Of a DNA stretch of 64,000 nucleotides, positions 1 to 9,664 are shown piece by piece (positions within the stretch are counted from its first letter, which is position 1; each line of letters begins with the position of its first letter). The notes under the pieces are model-generated. The model did no database searches, was not told the origin of the DNA, and saw nothing but the letters and a program-made list of their open reading frames with translations. Both the position numbers and the translations under genes were made by a program. This DNA is from Bordetella parapertussis (GTDB lineage Bacteria > Pseudomonadota > Gammaproteobacteria > Burkholderiales > Burkholderiaceae_C), in contig CAMATW010000002.1 of NCBI GenBank assembly GCA_945861305.1, positions 1-64,000 on the forward strand. The letters run 5' to 3'.

Positions 1-2
1 AA

Positions 3-629
3 GCGCGCAGGCAAGTTGGCTTTGCAGACCAAATCTTTATCAGCAAAAGTGAGCTTGTTTCTGCCCAAGAGTTAGAGGCTTTGCAGCACCGCTTAAAGCA
101 TATGAATCCGAGAGCCCCTCAACATATCGTGCACTTTGGCGAAGTGGCGATTGATAAAGTATTTGATTTGCGAGGTTTTAACCTCAATACCACGCTTGAA
201 ATTGACCCCGATTTCCTAAGTGACGGTCATCACCAACATGCACACGATGAGCATTGTGATCACCCCTCGCACCAACATGACCATGCACACCACGCGCATG
301 ACCACGATCACGGCCACCATCACCATCATGATGACGATGTCAAAAGTTTTGTCTTCAAAGCCGACCGGGCGCTAGACCCAGCCAAGCTGGAAGATTTCTT
401 GGGCGCTATCGTCAATATCTATGGCCCGCGCATGTTGCGCTATAAGGGCGTCTTACATATGAAAGGTACGGAGCGTAAGGTGATTTTTCAGGGAGTACAC
501 CAACTTATGGGCAGTGATTTAGGCCAAGCTTGGGCACCTGGGGAGAAGCGAACGAGCAAAATGGTATTCATTGGCATCGATTTACCAAAAGATATCTTCC
601 AGCAGGGCCTAGAACAGTGCATAAGCTGA
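3..629 (+). CDS. CobW/COG0523 family GTPase, C-terminal part (5' end outside window)
   Basis: The frame is open from the first bases, so the start lies upstream; 208 residues are visible. The opening residues (QVGFADQIFISKSEL) match the stretch of CobW/YjiA-type G3E GTPases that carries the guanine-specificity motif, here SKSE instead of the usual [NT]KxD. An NPRAP segment, a central histidine-rich loop (about 19 His within 35 residues, around bases 225-335) and a CobW C-terminal domain (FVFKADRALDPAKLEDFL onward) follow. Family members deliver zinc or other metals to target proteins in the cytoplasm, and the His-rich loop is a likely metal-binding segment. The next gene encodes a DksA, a pairing often seen in zinc-response loci. 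The metal identity is inference. Confidence 0.85.
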   Translation, partial: ARRQVGFADQIFISKSELVSAQELEALQHRLKHMNPRAPQHIVHFGEVAIDKVFDLRGFNLNTTLEIDPDFLSDGHHQHAHDEHCDHPSHQHDHAHHAHDHDHGHHHHHDDDVKSFVFKADRALDPAKLEDFLGAIVNIYGPRMLRYKGVLHMKGTERKVIFQGVHQLMGSDLGQAWAPGEKRTSKMVFIGIDLPKDIFQQGLEQCIS

Positions 630-773
630 GTACAATCCGCGCGCCATTGGCTTGAGGCGATGTTTTGCGTCAAGTCCTTGGCACTGGTCACGCATGAAGT
701 ATCTAACAACAACCAGAAGCAGTATGGGGCTTGGTGCTAGCGCACTCGACGCCACCCTGTAAGGAGATTTGCA

Positions 774-1886
774 TTGAAATCCACAAAGCATTCGAGCGAC
801 AGCAAAGCCAAGAGTAAATCCAAGGTCGCGGCTGCAAAGCCTCATACCAAGGTTGTGAAAGCACCTGTTAAGAAACCCGTTGCAGTCAAAAAACCTGTCG
901 CGGCCAAGAAAACCGTGACAGCCTCGAAACCTGTGTCCAAGAAGAAAGCAGTGCCTGTTAAAAAACCTGTTGTTGTGAAAAAGGCTGTTGTCAAAAAAGC
1001 TGTCCCAGCAAAGAAAGCTGTGCCTGCAAAGAAAGCCGTGCCTACAAAGAAAGCTGTGCCTACCAAAAAAGCTGTGCCTGCCAAAAAAGCTGTGCCTGCC
1101 AAAAAAGCAATGCCGCCTGCAAAAAAACCAGCGGTTAAAAAAACGCTTCCTGTCAAGAAACCCATCTCTGCGAAACCTGTAACCAAAACTGTGACAACTG
1201 CCACCAAAACTGCTTCAAGCAATACCAAAGCGCCTGCGTCGAAAACTGCCGTATCTGTGTCCGCTCGGACTGAGTCCACACCCGACACCGCCAAGAAGTC
1301 TCCCCGAGCTGCAAAGGCCATGTCCATGATGCCTCCGCCCCCAGGGCTGAGCGTTGCCTCCACCATGGCCAAAGCCAGTTACGGTCCCATATCCGTCCCT
1401 ACCCTACCGGCGGTGGTTCCCATGATTCCTGTGAAAAACCCAAAACTGGCTAACAACTGGAAAACAAAAACAGCGGCTTCCATCTCTGATGAAGAGGTGC
1501 TTGCAATGCCTGACGAGCAGTACATGAATGCATTTCAAATGGCTTTTTTCCGATTGAAATTGGTTCAGCTGATAACAGACATATTGGCAAACGCTGGTGA
1601 AACTACCGAGCATTTACGCGAGGACACTGTCATCGTGCCCGACCCAGCCGATCGGGCCACCATCGAGGAGGAGCATGCATTAGAGCTTCGCACTCGCGAC
1701 CGTGAGCGCAAACTCCTCAAGAAAATTGAGCAGTCCATTTCTCGCATTGACAGCGGCGACTACGGCTATTGCGATGAAACAGGTGAACCTATTGGTGTCG
1801 GTCGCCTATTGGCCAGACCTACCGCCACTTTGTCGCTTGAAGCGCAACAACGGCGTGAATTGAAGCAAAAAATGTTTGGTGATTGA
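774..1886 (+). CDS. dksA: DksA-family RNA polymerase-binding regulator with long Lys/Ala/Pro-rich N-terminal tail
   Basis: 370 residues, against about 150 for ordinary DksA. The C-terminal 130 or so residues form the DksA coiled coil plus the ending YGYCDETGEPIG...RPTATLSLEAQ. DksA binds the RNA polymerase secondary channel and, with ppGpp, adjusts rRNA and amino-acid promoters. Only the first of the four zinc-finger cysteines is present (Cys333); the others are Thr/Ser/Ala, so it is of the zinc-independent kind. Residues about 20-160 are a histone H1-like KKAVPA-type repeat tail. The start is TTG at 774, supported by AAGGAG at 761-766. It ends in a strong terminator. The tail may bind DNA or other polyanions, which is inference. 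Confidence 0.9.
   Translation: MKSTKHSSDSKAKSKSKVAAAKPHTKVVKAPVKKPVAVKKPVAAKKTVTASKPVSKKKAVPVKKPVVVKKAVVKKAVPAKKAVPAKKAVPTKKAVPTKKAVPAKKAVPAKKAMPPAKKPAVKKTLPVKKPISAKPVTKTVTTATKTASSNTKAPASKTAVSVSARTESTPDTAKKSPRAAKAMSMMPPPPGLSVASTMAKASYGPISVPTLPAVVPMIPVKNPKLANNWKTKTAASISDEEVLAMPDEQYMNAFQMAFFRLKLVQLITDILANAGETTEHLREDTVIVPDPADRATIEEEHALELRTRDRERKLLKKIEQSISRIDSGDYGYCDETGEPIGVGRLLARPTATLSLEAQQRRELKQKMFGD
999..1106 (+). repeat. 18-bp in-frame tandem repeat, six copies, inside dksA
   Basis: Six consecutive 18-bp units start at 999, 1017, 1035, 1053, 1071 and 1089, each encoding AVP[A/T]KK. The last two are identical (gctgtgcctgccaaaaaa) and the others differ by a few bases. The length is a multiple of three, so copy-number change by slippage would alter the tail length without a frameshift. 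Confidence 0.9.
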
Positions 1887-1910
1887 TCATTTAGCAGCCC
1901 TTAGTGAAAA

Positions 1911-1938
1911 GCAGGCCACATATGGCCTGCTTTTTTTT
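1911..1938 (+). terminator. Rho-independent terminator after dksA
   Basis: An 8-bp stem, GCAGGCCA (1911-1918) with TGGCCTGC (1923-1930), has a CATA loop and is followed by eight T (1931-1938). It separates the dksA unit from the dcw cluster. Confidence 0.9.
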
Positions 1939-2069
1939 GTCCAAAAAAGCTAATAATTCACATTTGATATTTCTTCTAAGTGCTTAATAAATAACGATTT
2001 TTTAAATAGATGACATTGCGAAATACGAGCTAAGTCGTTGATTTTACTGCTAAAACTTCATTTTAGGGC

Positions 2070-2097
2070 TTGCAAGTAAGCAAAATCCTGTTAAAGT
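2070..2097 (+). promoter_or_regulatory. Possible sigma-70 promoter for the dcw cluster
   Basis: TTGCAA (2070-2075) and TAAAGT (2092-2097) are separated by 16 bp in an AT-rich spacer between the dksA terminator and mraZ. The -10 element overlaps the first MraZ box, as expected for an autorepressed promoter. The match to consensus is only moderate. Confidence 0.4.
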
Positions 2098-2132
2098 GCA
2101 TAGAAGTGGTATTTAGTGCAAAAATGTGAAAT
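2093..2132 (+). promoter_or_regulatory. MraZ operator: four direct 10-bp repeats
   Basis: Four consecutive 10-bp units read AAAGTGCATA (2093), GAAGTGGTAT (2103), TTAGTGCAAA (2113) and AATGTGAAAT (2123). A GTG triplet recurs exactly every 10 bp at 2096, 2106, 2116 and 2126. MraZ proteins are known to bind GTG- or TGGG-type repeats with helical periodicity upstream of their own gene, so this is very probably the autoregulatory site. Confidence 0.8.
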
Positions 2133-2179
2133 TCTTCACGTTGCAAGGCCACATTTATGTCAACAAGGGGTTGTTAGCC

Positions 2180-2608
2180 GTGTTTCAAGGTGCGTCATCG
2201 CTGAGCTTGGATGCCAAGGGTCGCTTGTCGGTGCCCACTCGCCATCGTGATGTGTTGAGTGCAACGGCTGCTGGACAACTCACGATCACTCGTCATCCCC
2301 ATGGTTGTTTGATGCTTTTTCCTCGCACAGAGTGGGAAAAATTCAGAGAGCGCGTGGCCGCTTTACCTATGACCGCCCAATGGTGGAAACGCATATTGTT
2401 GGGCAACGCCATGGATGTGGAAATGGATGGAACAGGCCGCGTGCTTGTCTCGCCTGAATTGCGAAGCGCTGCGCGCATCACCAAAGAAGTGATGTTGCTG
2501 GGAATGGGTAGCCATTTCGAACTGTGGGACAAGTCATCCTATGACGCCCAAGAGGCCGAAGCCATGCAGGGTGAAATGCCTGATGTGTTTCGCGATTTTT
2601 CGTTCTAA
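2180..2608 (+). CDS. mraZ: MraZ, transcriptional regulator of the dcw cluster
   Basis: MraZ is a DNA-binding protein with two SpoVT/AbrB-like domains that represses the division/cell wall cluster from repeats upstream of its own gene. 142 residues, the usual length. Both DxxGR signatures are visible ([17 protein letters not shown] and [14 protein letters not shown]). The start is GTG at 2180 with AAGGGG at 2165-2170. An earlier in-frame GTG at 2126 lies within the operator repeats and would add 18 atypical residues, so it was not used. rsmH starts six bases after the stop. Confidence 0.95.
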   Translation: MFQGASSLSLDAKGRLSVPTRHRDVLSATAAGQLTITRHPHGCLMLFPRTEWEKFRERVAALPMTAQWWKRILLGNAMDVEMDGTGRVLVSPELRSAARITKEVMLLGMGSHFELWDKSSYDAQEAEAMQGEMPDVFRDFSF

Positions 2609-2614
2609 CGTGGA

Positions 2615-3541
2615 ATGGCAACAACTGAATGGGCACACACCACCGTCATGTTGAAGGAGGCGGTCGAGGCGCTGGACGTCCAGGCCGAAGCCACCTATGT
2701 CGACACAACCTTTGGCCGAGGCGGGCATGCAAAGCGCATCTTGGAAAAACTCTCCCCAGCGGGCCAATTGATAGTATTCGACAAAGACCCGCAAGCGATT
2801 GCGGTAGCGCAAGCGATGAGCGACTCCCGAATGCAGATACGCCATCAGGGCTTCGCAGCACTGAACCAACTGCCGCACCACAGCGTCGCCGGTGTGCTGA
2901 TGGATCTGGGGGTGAGTTCACCTCAAATCGACAACCCAGAGCGCGGCTTTTCGTTTCGTCAGGACGGCCCGTTGGACATGCGAATGGACACAAGCCAGGG
3001 CCAAAGCGTTCACGACTGGTTGGGCGTGGCAAGCACCGACCAGATAGCTCAGGTGATTCGTGACTATGGAGAAGAACGATTTGCAAACGGTATTGCCAAA
3101 GCCATCGTCACGAGGCGCGAGCTCGGAACACTTCCAGCCACCACGTTGGCTATGGCAGAGTTGGTTGCTGCAGTGGTCAAAACACGTGAAAAAGGTCAAA
3201 ACCCAGCCACACGAACCTTCCAAGCATTTCGCATTTTTATCAACCGAGAGCTTGAAGAGCTCACACAGGCACTGGACGCCAGTCTGCAGGTCTTACAACC
3301 ACGGGGGCGTCTGGTCGTGATCAGTTTTCATTCACTGGAAGACCGCATGGTCAAACAATTCATCACAAAAAACGCGAAAGAAGTGTATGACCGGCGAGCC
3401 CCATTTGCCAGCCCAGTGAATTTGGCACTGCGCGATTTGGGGCGCCAACGACCCTGCACAGAAGAGGTCAGCGCTAACCCGCGCAGTCGAAGTGCAATTA
3501 TGCGAATTGCTGAGCGCTTACCCTTACAGGGGGCTGTATGA
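2615..3541 (+). CDS. rsmH: 16S rRNA (cytosine(1402)-N4)-methyltransferase RsmH
   Basis: 308 residues, normal for the family. RsmH (formerly MraW) methylates N4 of C1402 of 16S rRNA in the ribosomal P site, using S-adenosylmethionine. The SAM-binding region appears as [16 protein letters not shown] near residues 28-43, followed by [19 protein letters not shown] and the late [11 protein letters not shown] motif. It starts just after mraZ with GGAA as a weak ribosome site and overlaps ftsL by ATGA at 3538, so translation is probably coupled. Confidence 0.97.
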   Translation: MATTEWAHTTVMLKEAVEALDVQAEATYVDTTFGRGGHAKRILEKLSPAGQLIVFDKDPQAIAVAQAMSDSRMQIRHQGFAALNQLPHHSVAGVLMDLGVSSPQIDNPERGFSFRQDGPLDMRMDTSQGQSVHDWLGVASTDQIAQVIRDYGEERFANGIAKAIVTRRELGTLPATTLAMAELVAAVVKTREKGQNPATRTFQAFRIFINRELEELTQALDASLQVLQPRGRLVVISFHSLEDRMVKQFITKNAKEVYDRRAPFASPVNLALRDLGRQRPCTEEVSANPRSRSAIMRIAERLPLQGAV

Positions 3542-3852
3542 CGCGGGTGAGCGCATTGCTGCTATTGGCAGTGGTGCTAAGTGCGCTGTATTTGGTAAGG
3601 ACTCAATACGAGTCACGTCGCTTGTACACCGAACTTGACCGAGCCAAGGCCCTAGCCCAACGACTCGATACCGAACATGACAGATTAGACGTAGAACGCG
3701 GTGCGCAAGCAACCCCCCTGCGAGTAGAAAAACTTGCTCGTGAACAAATGCATATGCATACGATTTCGCCTGCAATTACCCAATATGTATCAACGCAAAA
3801 AAATAACAGTGAAAGCGTTTCCGCCAGTAGTACACCTAAGGCCCAGCCATGA
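3538..3852 (+). CDS. ftsL: Cell division protein FtsL
   Basis: 104 residues, a small bitopic inner-membrane protein. An N-terminal membrane helix (about residues 5-20, [16 protein letters not shown]) precedes a periplasmic coiled coil ([21 protein letters not shown]). FtsL joins FtsB and FtsQ in the divisome and helps activate FtsW/FtsI. Sequence conservation in this family is low; position between rsmH and ftsI, length and topology make the call. It overlaps both neighbours by ATGA. Confidence 0.93.
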   Translation: MTRVSALLLLAVVLSALYLVRTQYESRRLYTELDRAKALAQRLDTEHDRLDVERGAQATPLRVEKLAREQMHMHTISPAITQYVSTQKNNSESVSASSTPKAQP

Positions 3853-5585
3853 GCAGTCGCAGTGTGCAGTACTCAACCAATCCATTGCTCGCGAGCAAAA
3901 CGCCTATTTGGCGCAGCCAATTTATTGTTGCCGGCATTGCTCTAGGGTTTATCGGTTTGGTCGTACGAGCTGCCTATGTTCAAGTACTTGATAACAATTT
4001 CTTTATCAAACAGGGACAAGTTCGTTTTGAGCGAACGTTGGAAATACCTGCCAACCGTGGACGTGTGCTTGATCGAAATGGGCTCATCTTGGCTTCAAGC
4101 GTTCCCATGCCAAGCATTTGGGCCAGCCCCGAGGAAATGGACACAAGCAATCCTAAACTTAAAGAGCTCGCACTATTACTTGAAATCCCTCACGGGGAGC
4201 TTAAAGAAAAAATCAAAGACCCCAAACGCAAGCATGTATGGCTCAAACGTCAAGCAGACATGGCCTTAGGTAAAAAAATAACAGAGCTAGGTGTGCGGGG
4301 CATTTACACCACCATGGAGTACAAGCGCATGTATCCAGAAGGCGAAGCTGCAGCGCATGTGGTGGGGTTTACAAATATTGAAAACGTCGGCCAAGAGGGC
4401 GTAGAGCTCGCATTCAACAAGCATTTGGCAGGCAAGAGCGGCTCTCGACGCGTCATCAATAATGGTCATAAGCAAGTCGTTGAGGGTATTGGCGACGAAA
4501 TTCCGCCAGAAGACGGCAGAGATTTACAACTTAGCATTGATAGCAAAGTTCAGTACTTTGCTTATCAAAGACTGCGCGAGGCAGTGATTGACAACAAGGC
4601 CGCTGCTGGTAGCGTGGTGGTCTTAGATGCGCAATCAGGGGATGTGCTGGCGCTAGCAAATTACCCAAGTTATTCCCCGGAAAAACGCAGCAATTTCAAT
4701 GGCGTGCAAATGCGCAACCGCGCATTGACCGATACCTTTGAGCCAGGTTCGACGATGAAGCCCTTTGTGATCGCATTGGCGATGGAAAAAGGGATGGTTA
4801 AACCTGAAACACCCATAGATACATCGCCTGGCAAGCTCTATATGAACGGAAAGACCATTACAGATGCCCATCCCCATGGGATGCTGAGTGTGTCAGAAGT
4901 GATTCAAAAGTCGAGCAATGTTGGCACAGTCAAAATTGCAATGAAGATGACTCCAAAAGATATGTGGGAGATGTATACCCAAGTAGGTTTTGGGCAAAAG
5001 CCTCAAATTCCCTTTCCTGGTGCTGTTGCCGGACGATTGCGTCCGTACAAAACATGGCGACCCCTTGAACAAGCCACCATGAGTTATGGCTATGGTTTGT
5101 CAACCAGTTTGTTTCAATTGGCACAAGCCTATACGGTGTTTGCTCGAGATGGCGAGGTTGTACCAGTCAGTCTTATCAAACGTGAAGAAAGGGTGGTCGG
5201 CGTACGCGCTATCAGCGCTCAAAACGCTGTGGCGGTTCGCAATATGCTCAATATGGTTACGGGGCCAGGCGGAACCGCACCAAAGGCACAAACCATGGGC
5301 TACTCCGTGGGTGGAAAAACTGGAACTGCCCACAAACAAGAAGGCAAAGGCTACGCAGACAAAAAATACAGAGGCTTTTTTGTGGGCATGGCCCCTATAG
5401 AACAACCACGAATTGTGGTTGCAGTAATGATTGACGAACCCAGAAATGGACATTACTTTGGTGGCGATGTTGCTGCACCTGTGTTCAGTGAAACTGTGCA
5501 GCAGACTTTGCGGATGTTGGGTATCCAACCAGACAGGGCTGTCAAACCACAAGTCATTGCCAAAGCCGAGGCGGAGTCGTTTTGA
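3849..5585 (+). CDS. ftsI: Peptidoglycan D,D-transpeptidase FtsI (PBP3)
   Basis: 578 residues. FtsI cross-links septal peptidoglycan and is a beta-lactam target. A membrane anchor lies around residues 24-48, followed by the dimerisation domain with RGRVLDRNG. The transpeptidase domain carries Ser301-x-x-Lys304 (GSTMKPF), SSN (SSNVGT) and Lys490-Thr-Gly (GGKTGTAHK). All catalytic motifs are intact. Start by ATGA overlap with ftsL; the stop overlaps the murE start (TGATG). It acts with FtsW, encoded 5.5 kb downstream. Confidence 0.97.
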   Translation: MSSRSVQYSTNPLLASKTPIWRSQFIVAGIALGFIGLVVRAAYVQVLDNNFFIKQGQVRFERTLEIPANRGRVLDRNGLILASSVPMPSIWASPEEMDTSNPKLKELALLLEIPHGELKEKIKDPKRKHVWLKRQADMALGKKITELGVRGIYTTMEYKRMYPEGEAAAHVVGFTNIENVGQEGVELAFNKHLAGKSGSRRVINNGHKQVVEGIGDEIPPEDGRDLQLSIDSKVQYFAYQRLREAVIDNKAAAGSVVVLDAQSGDVLALANYPSYSPEKRSNFNGVQMRNRALTDTFEPGSTMKPFVIALAMEKGMVKPETPIDTSPGKLYMNGKTITDAHPHGMLSVSEVIQKSSNVGTVKIAMKMTPKDMWEMYTQVGFGQKPQIPFPGAVAGRLRPYKTWRPLEQATMSYGYGLSTSLFQLAQAYTVFARDGEVVPVSLIKREERVVGVRAISAQNAVAVRNMLNMVTGPGGTAPKAQTMGYSVGGKTGTAHKQEGKGYADKKYRGFFVGMAPIEQPRIVVAVMIDEPRNGHYFGGDVAAPVFSETVQQTLRMLGIQPDRAVKPQVIAKAEAESF

Positions 5586-7075
5586 TGCATACATTGCAGA
5601 CACCTCCTCAAGCAGCGAAATGGTTGCGAGAAAAGGTCACTGGGCAACTGCACATTGACAGTCGCAAGGTCAAACAAGGAGACGGTTTTTTTGCTTGGCC
5701 AGGGTTGACGCAAGATGCCCGTCAATATGTAGCGCAAGCCTTATCCCAAGGGGCAAGCGCATGCCTTGTGGAGGCCAAAGGTATTGAACAATATTCCTGG
5801 CTGCAGGACGAGGCAAAAGTTGGCATTTACACAGATTTAAAACAAGCCTGCGGACTTGTTGCTGATGCGTACTTTGAGTCACCGAGTCAAAACTTGAAGA
5901 TGGTGGCAGTCACTGGGACCAATGGAAAAACTTCGACCGCATGGTGGTTATCGCATGCTCTTAGCCGCTCAGGTCAACGATGCGCAGTGGTGGGGACATT
6001 GGGCATGGGTGAGGCGCATCAGTTACATATCACTGGGATGACAACACCGGATCCCTTGCAACTTCATGCACAACTACGTCAATGGGTAGATGATGGCATC
6101 AAAGCCTGTGCCATAGAAGCTTCATCCATAGGATTGAGTGAGCATCGACTGGATGGGACACAACTAAATATCGCCATCTTTACAAATTTTACGCAAGACC
6201 ATTTGGATTACCACGGCACTATGGATGCCTATTGGCAAGCCAAGACAAAGCTGTTCGCTTGGCCAGATTTGCAAGCAGCAGTCATCAACATTGACGATGC
6301 CTATGGCCATGCACTGGCTACTCAGTTGCAAGCCAAGCAAGGACAAACGCTGCCAGAGGTTTGGACCATCTCAATGCGTTCAGGCGCAAGACTTCGGGCT
6401 CAATTCGTGCAAATCGGTGAATACGGTTTGGAATTTGAAGTGGTGGAAGGCGATGAAGTTCACCCCATGAAAACCGATTTGGTGGGTGAATTTAATGTAC
6501 TCAACCTGCTGGGGGTTTTGGCCGCTATGCGGGCACTCGGGGTAGAACTTTCACAAGCAATCAAGGCGTGCCAACAATTGCCATCGGTACCAGGCCGAAT
6601 GCAAAGTTTGGGTGGCTCACAAAAGCCATGTGTCGTCATTGACTATGCGCATACCCCCGATGCCTTGATGCAGGCACTCAAAGCCTTGAGGCCCATGACA
6701 ACTGCGCGTGATGGACAGTTGCATTGCATCTTTGGTTGCGGTGGCGACCGCGATCCAAGCAAGCGAGCGCCCATGGCAAAAGCGGCAGAGGACGGTGCAG
6801 ACGTGATTGTCTTGACCAGTGATAACCCTCGCAGCGAACAACCGCAACACATCATTGCGCACATGGTGGATGGATTGTCCGACCTCTCAAAGGCAATCAT
6901 TTGCATAGACCGAGCAGAGGCTATTGCCCAAACCATTGAAAAAGCCAAGCCCCAAGATGTCATCCTGATCGCCGGCAAAGGGCATGAAGATTACCAAGAA
7001 ATAAAAGGTGTGAAAATTTCTTTTTCCGATGAAAAACAAGCGTTGTCGGCATTAAGTCTGTGGGGCAGTGCATGA
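5585..7075 (+). CDS. murE: UDP-MurNAc-L-Ala-D-Glu:meso-diaminopimelate ligase MurE
   Basis: 496 residues; ATP-dependent addition of meso-diaminopimelate to UDP-MurNAc-dipeptide in the cytoplasm. The Mur ligase ATP loop TGTNGKTSTAWW lies around residue 110, and DNPRSE is the motif associated with meso-DAP rather than lysine. The ATG at 5585 overlaps the ftsI stop; a TTG three bases earlier is possible but less likely. It overlaps murF by ATGA. Confidence 0.96.
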   Translation: MHTLQTPPQAAKWLREKVTGQLHIDSRKVKQGDGFFAWPGLTQDARQYVAQALSQGASACLVEAKGIEQYSWLQDEAKVGIYTDLKQACGLVADAYFESPSQNLKMVAVTGTNGKTSTAWWLSHALSRSGQRCAVVGTLGMGEAHQLHITGMTTPDPLQLHAQLRQWVDDGIKACAIEASSIGLSEHRLDGTQLNIAIFTNFTQDHLDYHGTMDAYWQAKTKLFAWPDLQAAVINIDDAYGHALATQLQAKQGQTLPEVWTISMRSGARLRAQFVQIGEYGLEFEVVEGDEVHPMKTDLVGEFNVLNLLGVLAAMRALGVELSQAIKACQQLPSVPGRMQSLGGSQKPCVVIDYAHTPDALMQALKALRPMTTARDGQLHCIFGCGGDRDPSKRAPMAKAAEDGADVIVLTSDNPRSEQPQHIIAHMVDGLSDLSKAIICIDRAEAIAQTIEKAKPQDVILIAGKGHEDYQEIKGVKISFSDEKQALSALSLWGSA

Positions 7076-8493
7076 CGCAAGACCTGCATATTTCATTGGG
7101 TCAACTACACGCTTGGCTGCCGCACAGCCGCTTGGTTGGCGACCCAAGCCTGCTGGTATCGCGCATACACACCGACAGTCGCAACTTAGTCAAGGGCGAT
7201 CTGTTTGTCGCCTTGAAAGGCGATCGATTTGATGGACACGACTATTTAGCCCAACTCCCTGAGCAAGGTATCGGTGTTGCCATTGCAAGCCACGGTTTGA
7301 AAGAAGCTGGCTTGATGGGCCTAGAGGTGGCCGACACATTGCAAGCATTGGGACAGTTGTCGCATGCTTGGCGCTCTCAGTTTTCAATCCCCTTGATTGC
7401 TGTGACGGGAAGCAATGGCAAGACCACCGTCACACAGATGGTTGCCAGCATATTGCGTGCATGGCAGGGTGAGGATGCATTGGCAACCCAAGGAAACTTC
7501 AATAATGCCATTGGCTTGCCTCTCACTTTATTGCGACTGCAGGCTCACCACCGCAGCGCTGTGGTCGAGTTGGGAATGAACCACGCAGGGGAAATTGCTG
7601 AGCTCGCCAGCTTGGCTGCGCCCAATGTGGCTTTGGTGAATAACGCCCAACGTGAACACCAAGAGTTCCTGCACAGCGTGCAAGCTGTTGCTGCTGAAAA
7701 CGGAGAAGTGATTGCTGCATTGCCGTCCAATGGCATCGCAGTGTTCCCCACCGATGATCCTTACGCCGATGTGTGGCGACAACTGGCTGCCCATAAACAA
7801 ATGATGTGTTTTGGAAGCACGAAAGAGTCAGACATTCATTTGGTCAATGGTGAATGGTCTAAGCAACAGTGGCAACTCAGCGTGCAAACTCCTAAGGGGC
7901 GAATGACCACGAGCTTGTCTGTTGCAGGTGAGCACAATGTTCATAACGCCTTAGCCGCGATAGCCTGTGCAGTTGCAGTAGATGTCCCTTTGGCTTGCAT
8001 AGAACAAGGCATAGCTGCATTTGAACCTGTGAATGGCAGATCGCGATCGCTGTTTCTCAAATGGGCAGATCGGCAAATGGTGTTGATCGATGACAGCTAC
8101 AACGCCAACCCCGACTCTGTACGAGCTGCTATCAATATTTTGGCTCAGTCACCGCAACCCCGTTTGTTGGTGTTGGGTGACATGGGGGAAGTGGGAACAC
8201 AAGGGGCTGAATTTCATGCAGAGGTTGGACGCTATGCGAAAGCCAGTGGTATTGACTACCTCATCACCTTAGGCGAGCTCAGTCGCGACACAGCCAAGGC
8301 ATTTTCAAATGCAAAGCATTGCCAATCCATTGATGAGGTTTATGCACAGGTACAAGCCAGATTACCTTTGGTGGAAACTGTGCTTGTCAAAGGCTCTCGG
8401 TTCATGCGTATGGAGCGTGTGGTCCAAGCCATTCAGTCTTGGGTAAACACCCGTTCACCTTCTTCCAACACCACGGAGGTTCCATGTTCTTGA
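7072..8493 (+). CDS. murF: UDP-MurNAc-tripeptide:D-alanyl-D-alanine ligase MurF
   Basis: 473 residues. MurF adds D-Ala-D-Ala to the UDP-MurNAc tripeptide, completing the cytoplasmic pentapeptide precursor. The ATP loop is [14 protein letters not shown], followed by the Mur ligase central region ([23 protein letters not shown]) and C-terminal domain ([25 protein letters not shown]). ATG at 7072 in ATGA overlap with murE. Its 3' end overlaps mraY by 10 bases. Confidence 0.96.
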   Translation: MTQDLHISLGQLHAWLPHSRLVGDPSLLVSRIHTDSRNLVKGDLFVALKGDRFDGHDYLAQLPEQGIGVAIASHGLKEAGLMGLEVADTLQALGQLSHAWRSQFSIPLIAVTGSNGKTTVTQMVASILRAWQGEDALATQGNFNNAIGLPLTLLRLQAHHRSAVVELGMNHAGEIAELASLAAPNVALVNNAQREHQEFLHSVQAVAAENGEVIAALPSNGIAVFPTDDPYADVWRQLAAHKQMMCFGSTKESDIHLVNGEWSKQQWQLSVQTPKGRMTTSLSVAGEHNVHNALAAIACAVAVDVPLACIEQGIAAFEPVNGRSRSLFLKWADRQMVLIDDSYNANPDSVRAAINILAQSPQPRLLVLGDMGEVGTQGAEFHAEVGRYAKASGIDYLITLGELSRDTAKAFSNAKHCQSIDEVYAQVQARLPLVETVLVKGSRFMRMERVVQAIQSWVNTRSPSSNTTEVPCS

Positions 8494-9662
8494 GCTTGGC
8501 CCAGTGGCTACAAGCCATGTCTCCAGATTATGGTTATTTGCGCGTATTTCAATACCTTACCTTCAGGGCGGTGATGGCTGCAATGACTGCGCTCATGATC
8601 GGACTGATTGCTGGCCCCTTTGTGATTCGCAAATTGACGCAACTGAAAATTGGACAACCCATCAGAGGTTACGGTGTTGAGACGCACCTAGTGAAATCTG
8701 GTACCCCCACCATGGGAGGTGTGCTGATATTGCTGGCGATTGCAGTGTCTACATTGCTGTGGGTGGATTTATCAAACCGATTTGTTTGGATTGTTTTGTT
8801 GGTTACCTTGGGTTTTGGTGTCATAGGTTGGGTTGATGATTGGAGAAAAGTGGTACGAAAAGACCCAGAGGGAATGCACTCTGGCGAAAAATACCTTTGG
8901 CAATCCATCATTGGTCTGCTGGCTGCGCTTTACTTGGTATTCAGCATTTCAGAGGTCAGCAACTTGCGTGTGATGGAGTTGTTTTACAGCTGGGTACGCT
9001 CAGGCTTTGATGTCAACTTACCGCCCAAAGCAGGTTTACTATTACCTTTCTTTAAAGAAATCAGTTACCCATTGGGCGTACTGGGTTTTGTGGGCTTGAC
9101 CTATGTGGTGATCGTGGGCTCTAGCAATGCCGTCAATTTGACTGATGGGCTAGACGGTTTGGCAATCATGCCTGTGGTCATGGTGGGCTCAGCGCTTGGC
9201 GTATTTGCCTATGTCACAGGTTCTGCTGTGTATTCACGTTACTTATTTTTCCCCCACATCCCTGGTACAGGTGAACTATTGGTGTTTTGCGCAGCCATGG
9301 CTGGCGCAGGATTGGCTTTTTTGTGGTTTAACACGCATCCTGCACAAGTCTTCATGGGAGACGTGGGCGCTTTGGGTTTAGGTGCAGCTTTGGGGACCAT
9401 TGCGGTGATCGTCAGGCAAGAAATTGTGCTTGCCATCATGGGCGGTATTTTTGTGGCGGAAGCTGTCTCAGTGATGTTGCAGGTCAGTTATTTCAAATAC
9501 ACCAAGCGCAAATATGGCGAGGGCAGACGTATCTTAAAAATGGCTCCTTTGCACCATCATTTTGAAAAATCTGGTTGGAAAGAAACGCAGGTTGTAGTTC
9601 GATTTTGGATCATCACCATGCTGCTGTGTTTGGTGGGTCTTTCGACAATGAAGTTACGCTGA
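8484..9662 (+). CDS. mraY: Phospho-MurNAc-pentapeptide translocase MraY
   Basis: 392 residues and about ten membrane helices. MraY transfers phospho-MurNAc-pentapeptide to undecaprenyl phosphate, making lipid I on the inner face of the cytoplasmic membrane. Visible motifs are [48 protein letters not shown] and [14 protein letters not shown], including the catalytic aspartates and the histidine cluster. ATG at 8484 follows GGAGG at 8475-8479 inside murF. Confidence 0.97.
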   Translation: MFLSLAQWLQAMSPDYGYLRVFQYLTFRAVMAAMTALMIGLIAGPFVIRKLTQLKIGQPIRGYGVETHLVKSGTPTMGGVLILLAIAVSTLLWVDLSNRFVWIVLLVTLGFGVIGWVDDWRKVVRKDPEGMHSGEKYLWQSIIGLLAALYLVFSISEVSNLRVMELFYSWVRSGFDVNLPPKAGLLLPFFKEISYPLGVLGFVGLTYVVIVGSSNAVNLTDGLDGLAIMPVVMVGSALGVFAYVTGSAVYSRYLFFPHIPGTGELLVFCAAMAGAGLAFLWFNTHPAQVFMGDVGALGLGAALGTIAVIVRQEIVLAIMGGIFVAEAVSVMLQVSYFKYTKRKYGEGRRILKMAPLHHHFEKSGWKETQVVVRFWIITMLLCLVGLSTMKLR

Positions 9663-9664
9663 GC

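Noticed and set aside
842-1372. 176-codon minus-strand frame opposite the dksA tail
   Set aside because: Reverse reading of Lys/Ala/Pro repeats yields an artificial hydrophobic Ala/Phe/Thr sequence.
2126-2179. Upstream GTG start for mraZ
   Set aside because: It falls inside the operator repeats and lacks a ribosome site; the GTG at 2180 gives the standard 142-residue protein.
2629-3086. Overlapping frames on both strands within rsmH
   Set aside because: They fall inside the conserved RsmH frame and show no domain.
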